From Mycolicibacterium austroafricanum (lineage in GTDB: Bacteria > Actinomycetota > Actinomycetes > Mycobacteriales > Mycobacteriaceae), in NCBI RefSeq assembly GCF_902705885.1, contig NZ_CACSIP010000022.1, forward strand, positions 22,871 through 86,870: DNA of 64,000 bases. The letters are read 5' to 3'. Position 1 is the first letter of the stretch, and the number at the start of each line of letters is the position of its first letter. The notes under the pieces are model-generated. The model had not been told where the DNA came from. It saw only the letters and a program-made list of their open reading frames with translations, and did not search any database. Position numbers and translations under genes: made by a program. Of the stretch, positions 46,400-54,217 are shown piece after piece.

Positions 46400-49141
46400 T
46401 CAGTGCGCCGCGGCATCCCAGCTGCGGCCGTACCCCACCGACACCTCGAGGGGCACGTCGAGCGGATAGGCATTACCCATGTGCTCGCGAACCAGCGCGT
46501 CAAGGGTGTCCCGCTCGCCGTCGGCGACCTCGAACAACAGCTCGTCGTGTACCTGCAGCAGCATTCGCGAGGCCAGACCGGCGTCGCTGATCGCGCGGTC
46601 GACGTTGATCATCGCGACCTTGATGATGTCGGCGGCACTGCCCTGGATCGGCGCGTTGAGCGCGGCCCGCTCGGCCGCCTCGCGCACGTTGCGGTTACTG
46701 CTGTCCAGCTCCGGCAGATACCGCCGGCGCCCGAACACCGTCGACGTGTAGCCGTCCTTGCGCGCCTGGTCGACGACATCGCGCAGGTAGTCGCGAACCC
46801 CGCCGAACCGGTCGAAGTACTGCTCCATCTGGACCTTGGCTTCTTCGGTGGAGATCTTGAGCTGAGCCGCGAGCCCGTATGCGCTCAGCCCGTAGGCCAG
46901 CCCGTACGACATCGCCTTGACACGCCGCCGGAGTTCGGCGTTGACCTCCCCGATAGGCACCGAAAAGGCCCGGGATGCGACGAACGAGTGCAGGTCCTCC
47001 CCGGTATTGAATGCGTCCAGCAAGCCTTCATCACCCGACAGATGCGCCATGATCCGCATCTCGATCTGGCTGTAGTCGGCCGTCATCAGGTCGGTGTATC
47101 CCGCGCCGACGACAAAGGCGTCGCGGATCCGTCGGCCGGCCTCGGTGCGGATCGGGATGTTCTGCAGGTTCGGTTCGGTGGACGAAAGCCGACCCGTCGC
47201 GGCGATCGTCTGGTTGAACGTCGTATGGATCCGGCCATCGGTGGCCATCGATCCGATCAGCCCGTCGACAGTCACCTTGAGCCGGGTGGCGTCCCGGTGG
47301 GTCAACAGATGCTGCAGGAACGGATGCCCGGTCTTTTCGAAAAGGCCCTGCAGCGCGTCCGCGTCGGTGGTGTAGCCGGTCTTGGTGCGCTTGGTCTTCG
47401 GCATCTCCAGCTCGTCGAACAACACCACCTGCAGTTGCTTCGGGGAGCCCAGGTTGATCTGCTTGCCGATCACCGAGTACGCCGCCTCGGCGGCATCGCG
47501 GATCTGTCCGGCGAACTCGCTCTGCAGCTCGGCGAGCTGGTCGACGTCGACCGCGATGCCCACGCCCTCCAATTGGGCCAGCACCCGCTGCACCGGCAAC
47601 TCCATGCTCGCCAGCAGCGACGAAGAGTCGATGCGGGCCAGCTCCTCGTCGAGGGCGTCGGCGAGGTCCTTGACCGCCCCGGCCCGCAACAGCAACGTCT
47701 GCACCGCCTGGTCGTCGACCCCGTCACTGTCGTCGAGTAGCGAAAGTTGTTGCTGCTCGGGATTATCCGCCCGGAGCTCACGTTTGAGATAACGAAGCGA
47801 CAGATCGTCGAGGGCGAAACTGCGCTGGCCGGGACGAACCAGGTAGGCCGCCAGCGCCGTGTCCGAGGTGACCCCGGCGAGCGTCCAGCCCCGCCCCTGC
47901 ACGTCGTGCATCGCGAGCTTGGCCTCGTGCAGCGCCTTGGGCGCACCCGGGTCGGCCAGCCACGCCGCCAGCGCGGCCTCGTCTGCGGGATCCAACGACG
48001 AGGTGTCGATGTAGCGCCCGTCGCCGTCGGGTGCCACGATCGCCACGGCGGTCGCGTCGCTGTCGAACGCAAGGTGGTTGCCCACCACGGCCAGCCCGAA
48101 TCGCTGACCGTGACTGTGCTCGGCCAACCACGCGGCGAGCGTTCCCGGCTCCAGCGCGCCACCCCGCACCTCGAAGCCGTCCTCGACTTCGGGATCCGTC
48201 GAGGCCAGCGTGTCGAAGAGTCGGTCACGCAGCACCCGGAACTCGAGGTCGTCGAACAGCCGGTGGATGTGGTCGCGGTCCCACGGCTGCATCCGCAGCG
48301 TGTCCGGTGTCTGCGCCAACGGCACGTTCTTCACCAGATCGGTGAGCTCACGGTTGAGCACCACGCTGGACACGTGGGCGCGAAGCGCATCGCCGACCTT
48401 GCCCTTGACTTTGTCGACGTTGTCGACGAGCGCCTGCAGCGAACCGTATTCGGCGATCCATTTGGTCGCGGTCTTCTCCCCGACGCCGGGAATGCCGGGC
48501 AGATTGTCACTGGGGTCCCCGCGCAGGGCGGCAAAATCGGGATACTGCTGCGGGGTGAGTCCGTACTTCTCCACCACGGCTTCCGGGGTGAACCGGGTCA
48601 GCTCACTGACACCCTTGCGCGGGTAGAGCACGGTCACGTCGTCGCTGACCAACTGCAACGAGTCGCGGTCACCGGTGACCACCAGCACCCGGTAGCCCTC
48701 GTCCTCGGCCTGGGTGGCCAACGTGGCGATCACGTCGTCGGCCTCGAACCCGGCCTCGGCGAGCGCCGTGATGCCCAGTGCACCCAGTACTTCCTTGGTG
48801 ATGTCGATCTGACCGCGGAACTCGTCCGGTGTCGCGGACCGACCCGCCTTGTATTCAGGGTACTTCTCGAGCCGGAACGTCTGCCGCGATACGTCGAACG
48901 CCGCTGCGATGTGGCTGGGTTGTTCGTCGCGAAGCAGGTTGATCAGCATCGCGGTGAAGCCGTAGACCGCGTTGGTGGTGAGCCCGCCCTGCGTCTTGAA
49001 GTTCTCGGCGGGCAGCGCGTAGAACGCGCGGAAGGCCAGCGAGTTGCCGTCCAGAAGCATCAGAGTCGGTTTACCGGCGGGCTGACCGGCGGCTGCTGCG
49101 CTGCCGGCCTTCGGCTCGGATGCGGTCTTGGCTGGGCTCAC
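46400..49141 (-). CDS. polA: DNA polymerase I
   Basis: Repair and Okazaki-fragment polymerase, 913 residues. Domains: 5' nuclease (about 25-320, with GIPGVGEKTA helix-hairpin-helix), an inactive 3'-5' exonuclease fold (about 330-520) lacking the DxE metal ligands, and polymerase (about 530-913) with motif A MTADYSQIEMR, motif B around KAMSYGLAYG and motif C LLQVHDELLFE. The motif B position equal to E. coli Phe762 is Tyr, as in M. tuberculosis PolI, which weakens discrimination against dideoxynucleotides. Start GTG 49141, 6 nt after a TAGAGT box. Confidence 0.97.
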   Translation of the reverse strand: MSPAKTASEPKAGSAAAAGQPAGKPTLMLLDGNSLAFRAFYALPAENFKTQGGLTTNAVYGFTAMLINLLRDEQPSHIAAAFDVSRQTFRLEKYPEYKAGRSATPDEFRGQIDITKEVLGALGITALAEAGFEADDVIATLATQAEDEGYRVLVVTGDRDSLQLVSDDVTVLYPRKGVSELTRFTPEAVVEKYGLTPQQYPDFAALRGDPSDNLPGIPGVGEKTATKWIAEYGSLQALVDNVDKVKGKVGDALRAHVSSVVLNRELTDLVKNVPLAQTPDTLRMQPWDRDHIHRLFDDLEFRVLRDRLFDTLASTDPEVEDGFEVRGGALEPGTLAAWLAEHSHGQRFGLAVVGNHLAFDSDATAVAIVAPDGDGRYIDTSSLDPADEAALAAWLADPGAPKALHEAKLAMHDVQGRGWTLAGVTSDTALAAYLVRPGQRSFALDDLSLRYLKRELRADNPEQQQLSLLDDSDGVDDQAVQTLLLRAGAVKDLADALDEELARIDSSSLLASMELPVQRVLAQLEGVGIAVDVDQLAELQSEFAGQIRDAAEAAYSVIGKQINLGSPKQLQVVLFDELEMPKTKRTKTGYTTDADALQGLFEKTGHPFLQHLLTHRDATRLKVTVDGLIGSMATDGRIHTTFNQTIAATGRLSSTEPNLQNIPIRTEAGRRIRDAFVVGAGYTDLMTADYSQIEMRIMAHLSGDEGLLDAFNTGEDLHSFVASRAFSVPIGEVNAELRRRVKAMSYGLAYGLSAYGLAAQLKISTEEAKVQMEQYFDRFGGVRDYLRDVVDQARKDGYTSTVFGRRRYLPELDSSNRNVREAAERAALNAPIQGSAADIIKVAMINVDRAISDAGLASRMLLQVHDELLFEVADGERDTLDALVREHMGNAYPLDVPLEVSVGYGRSWDAAAH

Positions 49142-49147
49142 GAGTTC

Positions 49148-49153
49148 ACTCTA
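49148..49153 (-). promoter_or_regulatory. polA -10 box, leaderless layout
   Basis: TAGAGT on the coding strand, 6 nt before GTG 49141. Confidence 0.6.
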
Positions 49154-49161
49154 GGCACCGG

Positions 49162-50061
49162 CTACGACACCGGGGCCACGGCCACACCGGAGGCGATCAT
49201 CCGTCGGGCCCGTTCACAGAACCTTCGTGCCGCCGGGTTCGTCCGGTCCCGCCGCCACGCCCACACCAGCCGTCCCCGGAGTTCGGGGCTCACAGGCATC
49301 GCGTGCAGGTTTGTCCGGCCCCGCGCCATCGACTGCGGCAGGACCGCCACTCCCAGCCCGTACCGGGCCATTTCGACCAGTTCGACCGGGCTGCTGGCCT
49401 CGAACGCGATGTGCGGGCGTAACCCCGCTGCGGCGCAGGCAGTATCGAACCTGGAGCGTAAGCCGGTGCCGACGGGTAACGAGATGACTGGGTGATCACA
49501 CAGCTCGTCCAGCCGCAGCACCTTGCGCCGACCCAATGCATGCCGCGGGGCGACGGCGGCTTCGATGGACTCGTCGGTGATCACCTCGAAATCCAGTCCC
49601 GGCGGACCTTCATCGACGCCGATGGACACGATGGCGACGTCCAGCCGACCGTCTGCGAGCTTGTCGACGAGGGCATCGGAAGCGTCGGCGACCAAGGTCA
49701 TCTCAATCGCCGGATGATCGGCGATGAAGTCCGCCATGAGCCGGGCGATCTCGACCGGATGCGCGGTCACGGTGCCGATGGCCACCACACCGCGAAGCAG
49801 GCCGGTCACCTCGTCGACCGCCGACTGCCCGTCGCGCAGCGCAGCCAGCGCCGCCCGGGCGTGCGGCAGCAGGGCCTCCCCGGCCGAGGTCAGCCGAACC
49901 GGGCCCGCAGAGCGGTGCAGCAGCGGCTGCCCGACCGCGCGCTCCAGTCGCTGGATCTGGGCGCTGACGGCCGGTTGGGCCACTCGTTCCCGGCGTGCGG
50001 CCCTGGTGAAGCTGGTTTCCTCGGCGACCGCGACGAAGTACTCCAGCTGACGTCGTTCCAT
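49162..50061 (-). CDS. LysR family transcriptional regulator
   Basis: 299 residues. Winged helix-turn-helix at about 3-62 (QLEYFVAVAEETSFTRAARRERVAQPAVSAQIQ pattern, in part) and a periplasmic-binding-like effector domain (about 90-290). It is divergent from the alpha/beta hydrolase, so it probably controls it and itself. ATG 50061 is chosen, because TAATCT stands 6 nt upstream; the in-frame GTG at 50067 would lie before the transcription start. A T-N11-A dyad covers the start. Confidence 0.88.
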   Translation of the reverse strand: MERRQLEYFVAVAEETSFTRAARRERVAQPAVSAQIQRLERAVGQPLLHRSAGPVRLTSAGEALLPHARAALAALRDGQSAVDEVTGLLRGVVAIGTVTAHPVEIARLMADFIADHPAIEMTLVADASDALVDKLADGRLDVAIVSIGVDEGPPGLDFEVITDESIEAAVAPRHALGRRKVLRLDELCDHPVISLPVGTGLRSRFDTACAAAGLRPHIAFEASSPVELVEMARYGLGVAVLPQSMARGRTNLHAMPVSPELRGRLVWAWRRDRTNPAARRFCERARRMIASGVAVAPVS

Positions 50062-50075
50062 AACCACAGATTATG
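50059..50075. promoter_or_regulatory. LysR-type box over the regulator's own start
   Basis: CATAA-N7-TTATG, which contains an ATA-N9-TAT and T-N11-A pattern (T at 50061, A at 50073), the classical LysR-type binding motif. It overlaps the -10 box and ATG of the lysR gene and would give autorepression. Confidence 0.5.
50068..50073 (-). promoter_or_regulatory. lysR -10 box, leaderless layout
   Basis: TAATCT on the coding strand, 6 nt before ATG 50061. Confidence 0.6.
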
Positions 50076-50131
50076 AGCTTTCTCGCTGATCGATATTGGA
50101 CTTATGCGCTCTGAACGGCCAACGTGAAGTC

Positions 50132-50800
50132 ATGACCGACTTCGTCCTGATCCCCGGCGCCTGCCACGGTGGCTGGTGCTTCGACGGTCTCGCCGAGGAC
50201 CTCCGAGCCCGCGGCCATCGGGTGCTTCACCCCACCCTGACGGGGATCGCCGAACGGTCTCACCTCAGCCATGCCGGGGTGAACCTCGAAACCCACATCG
50301 CCGACGTGCTGGCCGAACTGAGCGCGCACCGCGTCACGAACGCCGTCCTGGCAGGACACAGCTACGGCGGCATGGTGATCACCGCGGTGGCGGATCGCAT
50401 GCCAGAGCGCATCGACTCACTGGTGTACATCGACGCGCTCGTCCCCCGAGATGGTGAATCATGTTGGGACATCGTCGACGACGAGATGCGGCAGTGGTAT
50501 CTCGACGTCGACGACACCGGATACGGCGTGCGTCCGATGACCTTCTTCGACACTCGTGCCACACCCCATCCACTGGCGTCACTGCTGCAGCCGATCCGAC
50601 TGGACGGCGACATCAACGGATTCCGGCGCCGTGACTTCGTCTACGCGCTCGGCTGGCCCGGGCAGTCGCCGCTGCGCCGATCCTACGAACGGGTGCGCGA
50701 TGACCCGCACTGGCATGTCCACGAACTCGAGGGCTCCCACAACCTGATGCGCGACAACGCCGCCGGGCTGTTGAGCATCCTGGCCGACTCGGCGCCGTAG
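50132..50800 (+). CDS. alpha/beta hydrolase
   Basis: 222 residues, the short esterase type related to plant salicylate-esterase and pyrethroid-hydrolase-like enzymes. FVLIPGACHGGWCF at the N-terminus forms the oxyanion loop, GHSYGGMV near 80 holds the nucleophile serine, and EGSHNLM near 205 the histidine. Methyl-ester or small aromatic-ester substrates would be typical; none is proven. ATG 50132 is taken over the GTG/ATG further upstream because the fold starts at TDFVLIPG. Divergent from lysR, with a 70-bp shared gap. Confidence 0.82.
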   Translation: MTDFVLIPGACHGGWCFDGLAEDLRARGHRVLHPTLTGIAERSHLSHAGVNLETHIADVLAELSAHRVTNAVLAGHSYGGMVITAVADRMPERIDSLVYIDALVPRDGESCWDIVDDEMRQWYLDVDDTGYGVRPMTFFDTRATPHPLASLLQPIRLDGDINGFRRRDFVYALGWPGQSPLRRSYERVRDDPHWHVHELEGSHNLMRDNAAGLLSILADSAP

Positions 50801-50866
50801 CCGTCACGCCACATCGAATCACGCGGTGGAACTGGAACACGTTTTAGGTCTATCGGCTGGACTCGG

Positions 50867-50872
50867 TACGCT
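50867..50872 (+). promoter_or_regulatory. DUF35 gene -10 box, leaderless layout
   Basis: TACGCT, 6 nt before GTG 50879. Confidence 0.55.
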
Positions 50873-50878
50873 GACCGC

Positions 50879-51325
50879 GTGTCAGCTTCAGAAGTCTCGG
50901 TGCAACCCGCGGTCGAGGGGTGGTTCGCCACCGACGGGACAGGTGCTCCCCACCTGATCGGCGGCAAGTGCGATCAGTGCGGAACCTATGTGTTCCCGCC
51001 ACGTGCCAACAATTGCCCCAATCCGGCCTGTGACGGTGACGAGCTCGCCCAGGTGCCGCTGTCGCGTCGCGGCCGGCTGTGGAGCTACACCGAGAACCGG
51101 TACGCCCCTCCCCCTCCCTATCCGTGCCCGGATCCGTTCGAACCGTTCGCGGTGGCTGCCGTCGAGTTGGCCGACGAAGGCCTCATCGTGCTCGGCAAGG
51201 TCGTCGACGGCACCTTGGCCGCCGACCTGAAGGTCGGCATGGAGATGGAACTGTCCACCATGACGCTCTACGTCGACGACGACGGCATCGAGCGGACCGT
51301 CCACGCCTGGAGGATCGCCGAATGA
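50879..51325 (+). CDS. Zn-ribbon / OB-fold (DUF35) protein
   Basis: 148 residues. The N-terminal rubredoxin-like zinc ribbon has C31, C34, C46 and C51; the OB fold follows (about 65-140). DUF35 proteins pair with thiolase-like enzymes as acyl-CoA-binding partners, for instance in steroid side-chain aldolase complexes. It overlaps the thiolase-like gene by ATGA, so the two should be made in equal amounts. Corresponds to Rv1628c (recalled). GTG 50879 is 6 nt after TACGCT. Confidence 0.88.
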   Translation: MSASEVSVQPAVEGWFATDGTGAPHLIGGKCDQCGTYVFPPRANNCPNPACDGDELAQVPLSRRGRLWSYTENRYAPPPPYPCPDPFEPFAVAAVELADEGLIVLGKVVDGTLAADLKVGMEMELSTMTLYVDDDGIERTVHAWRIAE

Positions 51326-52530
51326 GCACCGGAACTCCAGCACCGCTGTACATCCTGGGCGCAGGTATGCACCCCTGGGGCAAGTGGGGGCGTGACTTCA
51401 CCGAGTACGGCATGGTGGCAGCACGGGCTGCGCTGGCCGAGGCCGGCCTGGACTGGCGACAGATCCAGCTGGTCGCGGGTGCCGACACCATCCGCAACGG
51501 CTACCCGGGCTTTGTCGCCGGCGCCACGTTCGCCCAGAAGCTGGGCTGGAACGGCGTCCCGGTCAGTTCGAGTTATGCGGCGTGCGCCAGCGGTTCCCAG
51601 GCCCTGCAGAGCGCGCGCGCCCAGATCCTCGCCGGCTTCTGCGACGTCGCGTTGGTGATCGGCGCCGACACCACGCCCAAGGGGTTCTTCGCACCGGTCG
51701 GTGGCGAACGTCGCAACGATCCCGACTGGCAGCGTTTCCACCTGATCGGCGCGACGAACACGGTGTACTTCGCGATGCTGGCGCGCCGCCGGATGGACCT
51801 GCACGGCGCCACTCTCGAGGATTTCGCGCAGGTGAAGGTCAAGAACGCGCGCCACGGTCTGAACAACCCGAACGCCCGCTACCGCAAGGAAGCCTCGGTC
51901 GAGGATGTGCTGGCCAGCCCGGTGGTGTCCGATCCGCTACGGCTGCTCGACATCTGTGCGACCTCCGACGGGGCCGCGGCGCTGATCGTGGCCAGCAAGT
52001 CGTTCGCCGAGAAGCACCTGGGCTCACTTGAGGGAGTCCCCTCGGTCCGTGCGATCAGCACCGTCACGCCGCAGTATCCGCAGCACCTCCTCGAACTGCC
52101 CGACATCGCCACCGACTCCACCGCCGTGGTCTCGGCGCCGGAGCGGGTGTTCAAGGACCAGATCCTCGACGCCGCCTACGCCGAAGCCGGTATCGGCCCC
52201 GAGGACCTGAGCCTGGCCGAAGTCTACGATCTGTCCACCGCGCTCGAACTCGACTGGTACGAGCATCTGGGGCTGTGCGCCAAGGGTGAGGCCGAGGGGC
52301 TGCTGCGCAGCGGCGCGACGGCCATCGGCGGCCGGATCCCGGTCAACGCCTCCGGCGGGCTGGCCAGTTTCGGCGAGGCGATCCCGGCCCAGGCCATCGC
52401 GCAGGTCTGCGAGCTGTCCTGGCAGCTCAAGGGTCAGGCGACCGGGCGTCAGGTGGAGAACGCCAAGGTCGGCATCACCGCCAACCAGGGCCTGTTCGGC
52501 CACGGTTCCTCGGTGATCGTCGCGCGCTGA
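51322..52530 (+). CDS. thiolase-like (lipid-transfer type) protein
   Basis: 402 residues of the thiolase superfamily, type annotated as nonspecific lipid-transfer protein (Rv1627c-like). The nucleophile is C88 in YAACASG. The C-terminal NxxGG...GHP motif of true thiolases reads NASGGLASFGEAI, with E352 where the histidine is usual, while GLFGHGSS near the end keeps a histidine. Together with the DUF35 partner this points to an aldolase or acyl-transfer role rather than a degradative thiolase. Substrate unknown; a sterol or lipid acyl-CoA is the natural guess. Confidence 0.85.
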   Translation: MSTGTPAPLYILGAGMHPWGKWGRDFTEYGMVAARAALAEAGLDWRQIQLVAGADTIRNGYPGFVAGATFAQKLGWNGVPVSSSYAACASGSQALQSARAQILAGFCDVALVIGADTTPKGFFAPVGGERRNDPDWQRFHLIGATNTVYFAMLARRRMDLHGATLEDFAQVKVKNARHGLNNPNARYRKEASVEDVLASPVVSDPLRLLDICATSDGAAALIVASKSFAEKHLGSLEGVPSVRAISTVTPQYPQHLLELPDIATDSTAVVSAPERVFKDQILDAAYAEAGIGPEDLSLAEVYDLSTALELDWYEHLGLCAKGEAEGLLRSGATAIGGRIPVNASGGLASFGEAIPAQAIAQVCELSWQLKGQATGRQVENAKVGITANQGLFGHGSSVIVAR

Positions 52531-52561
52531 GGCGGCGTCCGAAAAGCGCTGGCGCGCAGGG

Positions 52562-53776
52562 CTACTCGACCACCCGGTAGATCCAGATCAGCGCGTCCGT
52601 CAGTTCGCCGGTGGCAGTCCACCGGTAGCGGCGGGCGATTCCCTGTCCGTCGTAGTCCCGGACGAACTGCAGGAGCGCCGGCCGGGTGATCGCCCCGGAG
52701 TCGATTCCCTTGAGCAGAATCGTGCCCAAGTCGTAGGCCTCCACGCTGTAGCTGGGGGGCGGCTCGTCGAACGCGCGGCGGTACTCGTCGACGAAGTCAG
52801 GTGGAGCAGGGCTGCACGGGCAGGACAACACCGCCCCGTTCGCCGCAGAACCCGCTTCGTCGACGAACGCCACGGTCTTCACGCCGTCGGCACCCACGAA
52901 AGCGCCCTCGAAGCCCGCGTCACGCAGCTGCGCAACGAGAGCGGCGGCCTGCGGGTAGTACCCGGCGAAGAACACCGAATCCGGAGCCGCAGAGGTGATC
53001 TGAGGGACGATGCCGGAGAAGTTGGTGTCGTCCGGCCTGATCGCGATGTTGCACGCCGAATCAGCCATGGCGCCAAGGGTTTCGCGCACCGTCGAAGCGA
53101 GTCCCAGGCCGTAGTCGGAACTGTCGTCGACGACGCACACCTTGCGGTGACCGAGGGTCCCGGTCATGTAGTCGGCGACTGCAGGCCCCTGTACCTCATC
53201 GTCGGCCACCCCGCGGAAGAACGTCCGCCACCCCTGCTCGCTCAACGCCGGGCTGGTGGCCGACGGGGTCACGGCGACCAGTCCGGCGCGGTCGAACACT
53301 CCGCCGGCTGCCAGCGTCTCACCGGAGGTCGCCGGCCCGACCACACCGACGGTGTAGGCATCATCGACGATCTGGGCGGCCACCTCGGCTCCCCTGGCCG
53401 GATCCCCCTCGGTGTCAAAGGGTTTCAGCTGAACCTGACACGCGGGATTGGCCTCGTTGTGCTGGTCGACGGCCAATTGGACGCCGTTCATGACGCCGGT
53501 GCCCATCGCCGCGTCCGGTCCGCCGAGATCACCTGCCATCGCGATCGACAACGGCGGACAGACCGCGTTACCGTCGCCGGCCGGCCTGGCCGGCTCCGGG
53601 CCGTCGACCCCCTCGACCACAGCACCGTTGCGATCGATTTGGACCTGCGCCTCGATGGTTAGGTCCTCCGGCGACGTTCCCGGCACCGACGGCGCTCCGC
53701 CGCACGCGCTGGACCCGAGTGCCACCAACGCTGCCGAACCGAGCGCAAGGGCGCCACGTACCCCTCGACAGCGCAC
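52562..53776 (-). CDS. ABC transporter substrate-binding protein, branched-chain amino acid type
   Basis: 404 residues. Signal sequence and a possible lipid anchor at the cysteine in LGSSACGG near residue 21 (a weak lipobox, serine at -3), then a type I periplasmic-binding fold (about 75-400) like LivK: IAMAGDLGGPDAAMGTGVMNG, VVGPATSGETLAAG and the FAGYYPQAAALVAQL stretch. GTG 53776 has GGAGGAGA about 5 nt upstream. It points away from the permease cassette on the other strand, so it has its own promoter. Ligand unknown; a second such protein lies at the other end of the cassette. Confidence 0.85.
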   Translation of the reverse strand: MRCRGVRGALALGSAALVALGSSACGGAPSVPGTSPEDLTIEAQVQIDRNGAVVEGVDGPEPARPAGDGNAVCPPLSIAMAGDLGGPDAAMGTGVMNGVQLAVDQHNEANPACQVQLKPFDTEGDPARGAEVAAQIVDDAYTVGVVGPATSGETLAAGGVFDRAGLVAVTPSATSPALSEQGWRTFFRGVADDEVQGPAVADYMTGTLGHRKVCVVDDSSDYGLGLASTVRETLGAMADSACNIAIRPDDTNFSGIVPQITSAAPDSVFFAGYYPQAAALVAQLRDAGFEGAFVGADGVKTVAFVDEAGSAANGAVLSCPCSPAPPDFVDEYRRAFDEPPPSYSVEAYDLGTILLKGIDSGAITRPALLQFVRDYDGQGIARRYRWTATGELTDALIWIYRVVE

Positions 53777-53901
53777 GTACTCTCCTCCCGAACTACCACG
53801 GCATGGGCCGTGGCCCCGGGTAGAACATAGCAACGTGACAGCGGGGTGGGTGGGGATAACCCAACCTGCGGGTGTGGGCCCGGCGGACGGAATCCGGTCG
53901 T

Positions 53902-54030
53902 TCAGAACTCGAAGTCGCCGTGTTGGCTGACCTCGCGATGGGTGTCGGGGACCTTGCCCGCCAGTGCCGCAATCGTCAGCACGACGAGCATCGCTCCGAA
54001 CACGATCAGCAGCGTCATGATCTTGAGCAT
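53902..54030 (-). CDS. 42-residue single-span membrane protein
   Basis: Short frame MLKIMTLLIVFGAMLVVLTI..., 42 codons: one hydrophobic helix at about 5-25 and a polar tail VPDTHREVSQHGDFEF, likely cytoplasmic. It lies between the divergent binding-protein gene and livH and ends 126 nt before the GTG of the former on its strand. It is below usual gene-calling length. I see no clear ribosome site, and ATG 54018 is another start. The clean helix plus polar tail makes a real protein plausible. Confidence 0.45.
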   Translation of the reverse strand: MLKIMTLLIVFGAMLVVLTIAALAGKVPDTHREVSQHGDFEF

Positions 54031-54163
54031 TCCGCTGACCGGAGAGTCCCAACAGTGGCAGCAGTGACATCTGTCATCAATATCCCGCCAACCTGATCGA
54101 GCCTGGAAACACAATCGATACGCGCCGGACATCCAGAACCCGGCCACCTGCTTCCGAACGCTA

Positions 54164-54169
54164 TACAGT
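54164..54169 (+). promoter_or_regulatory. candidate livH -10 box
   Basis: TACAGT, about 48 nt before the livH GTG; the leader would contain a GGAGGAG ribosome site. No clear -35. The remaining sequence of 54031-54217 shows nothing else I recognise. Confidence 0.35.
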
Positions 54170-54217
54170 CGCCCGAAACGAATCGAGCGATTTTCCAGCG
54201 ACGGAGGAGTTCCCTTA

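Noticed and set aside
47747..49495. 582-codon plus-strand frame over polA
   Set aside because: Antisense shadow of DNA polymerase I.
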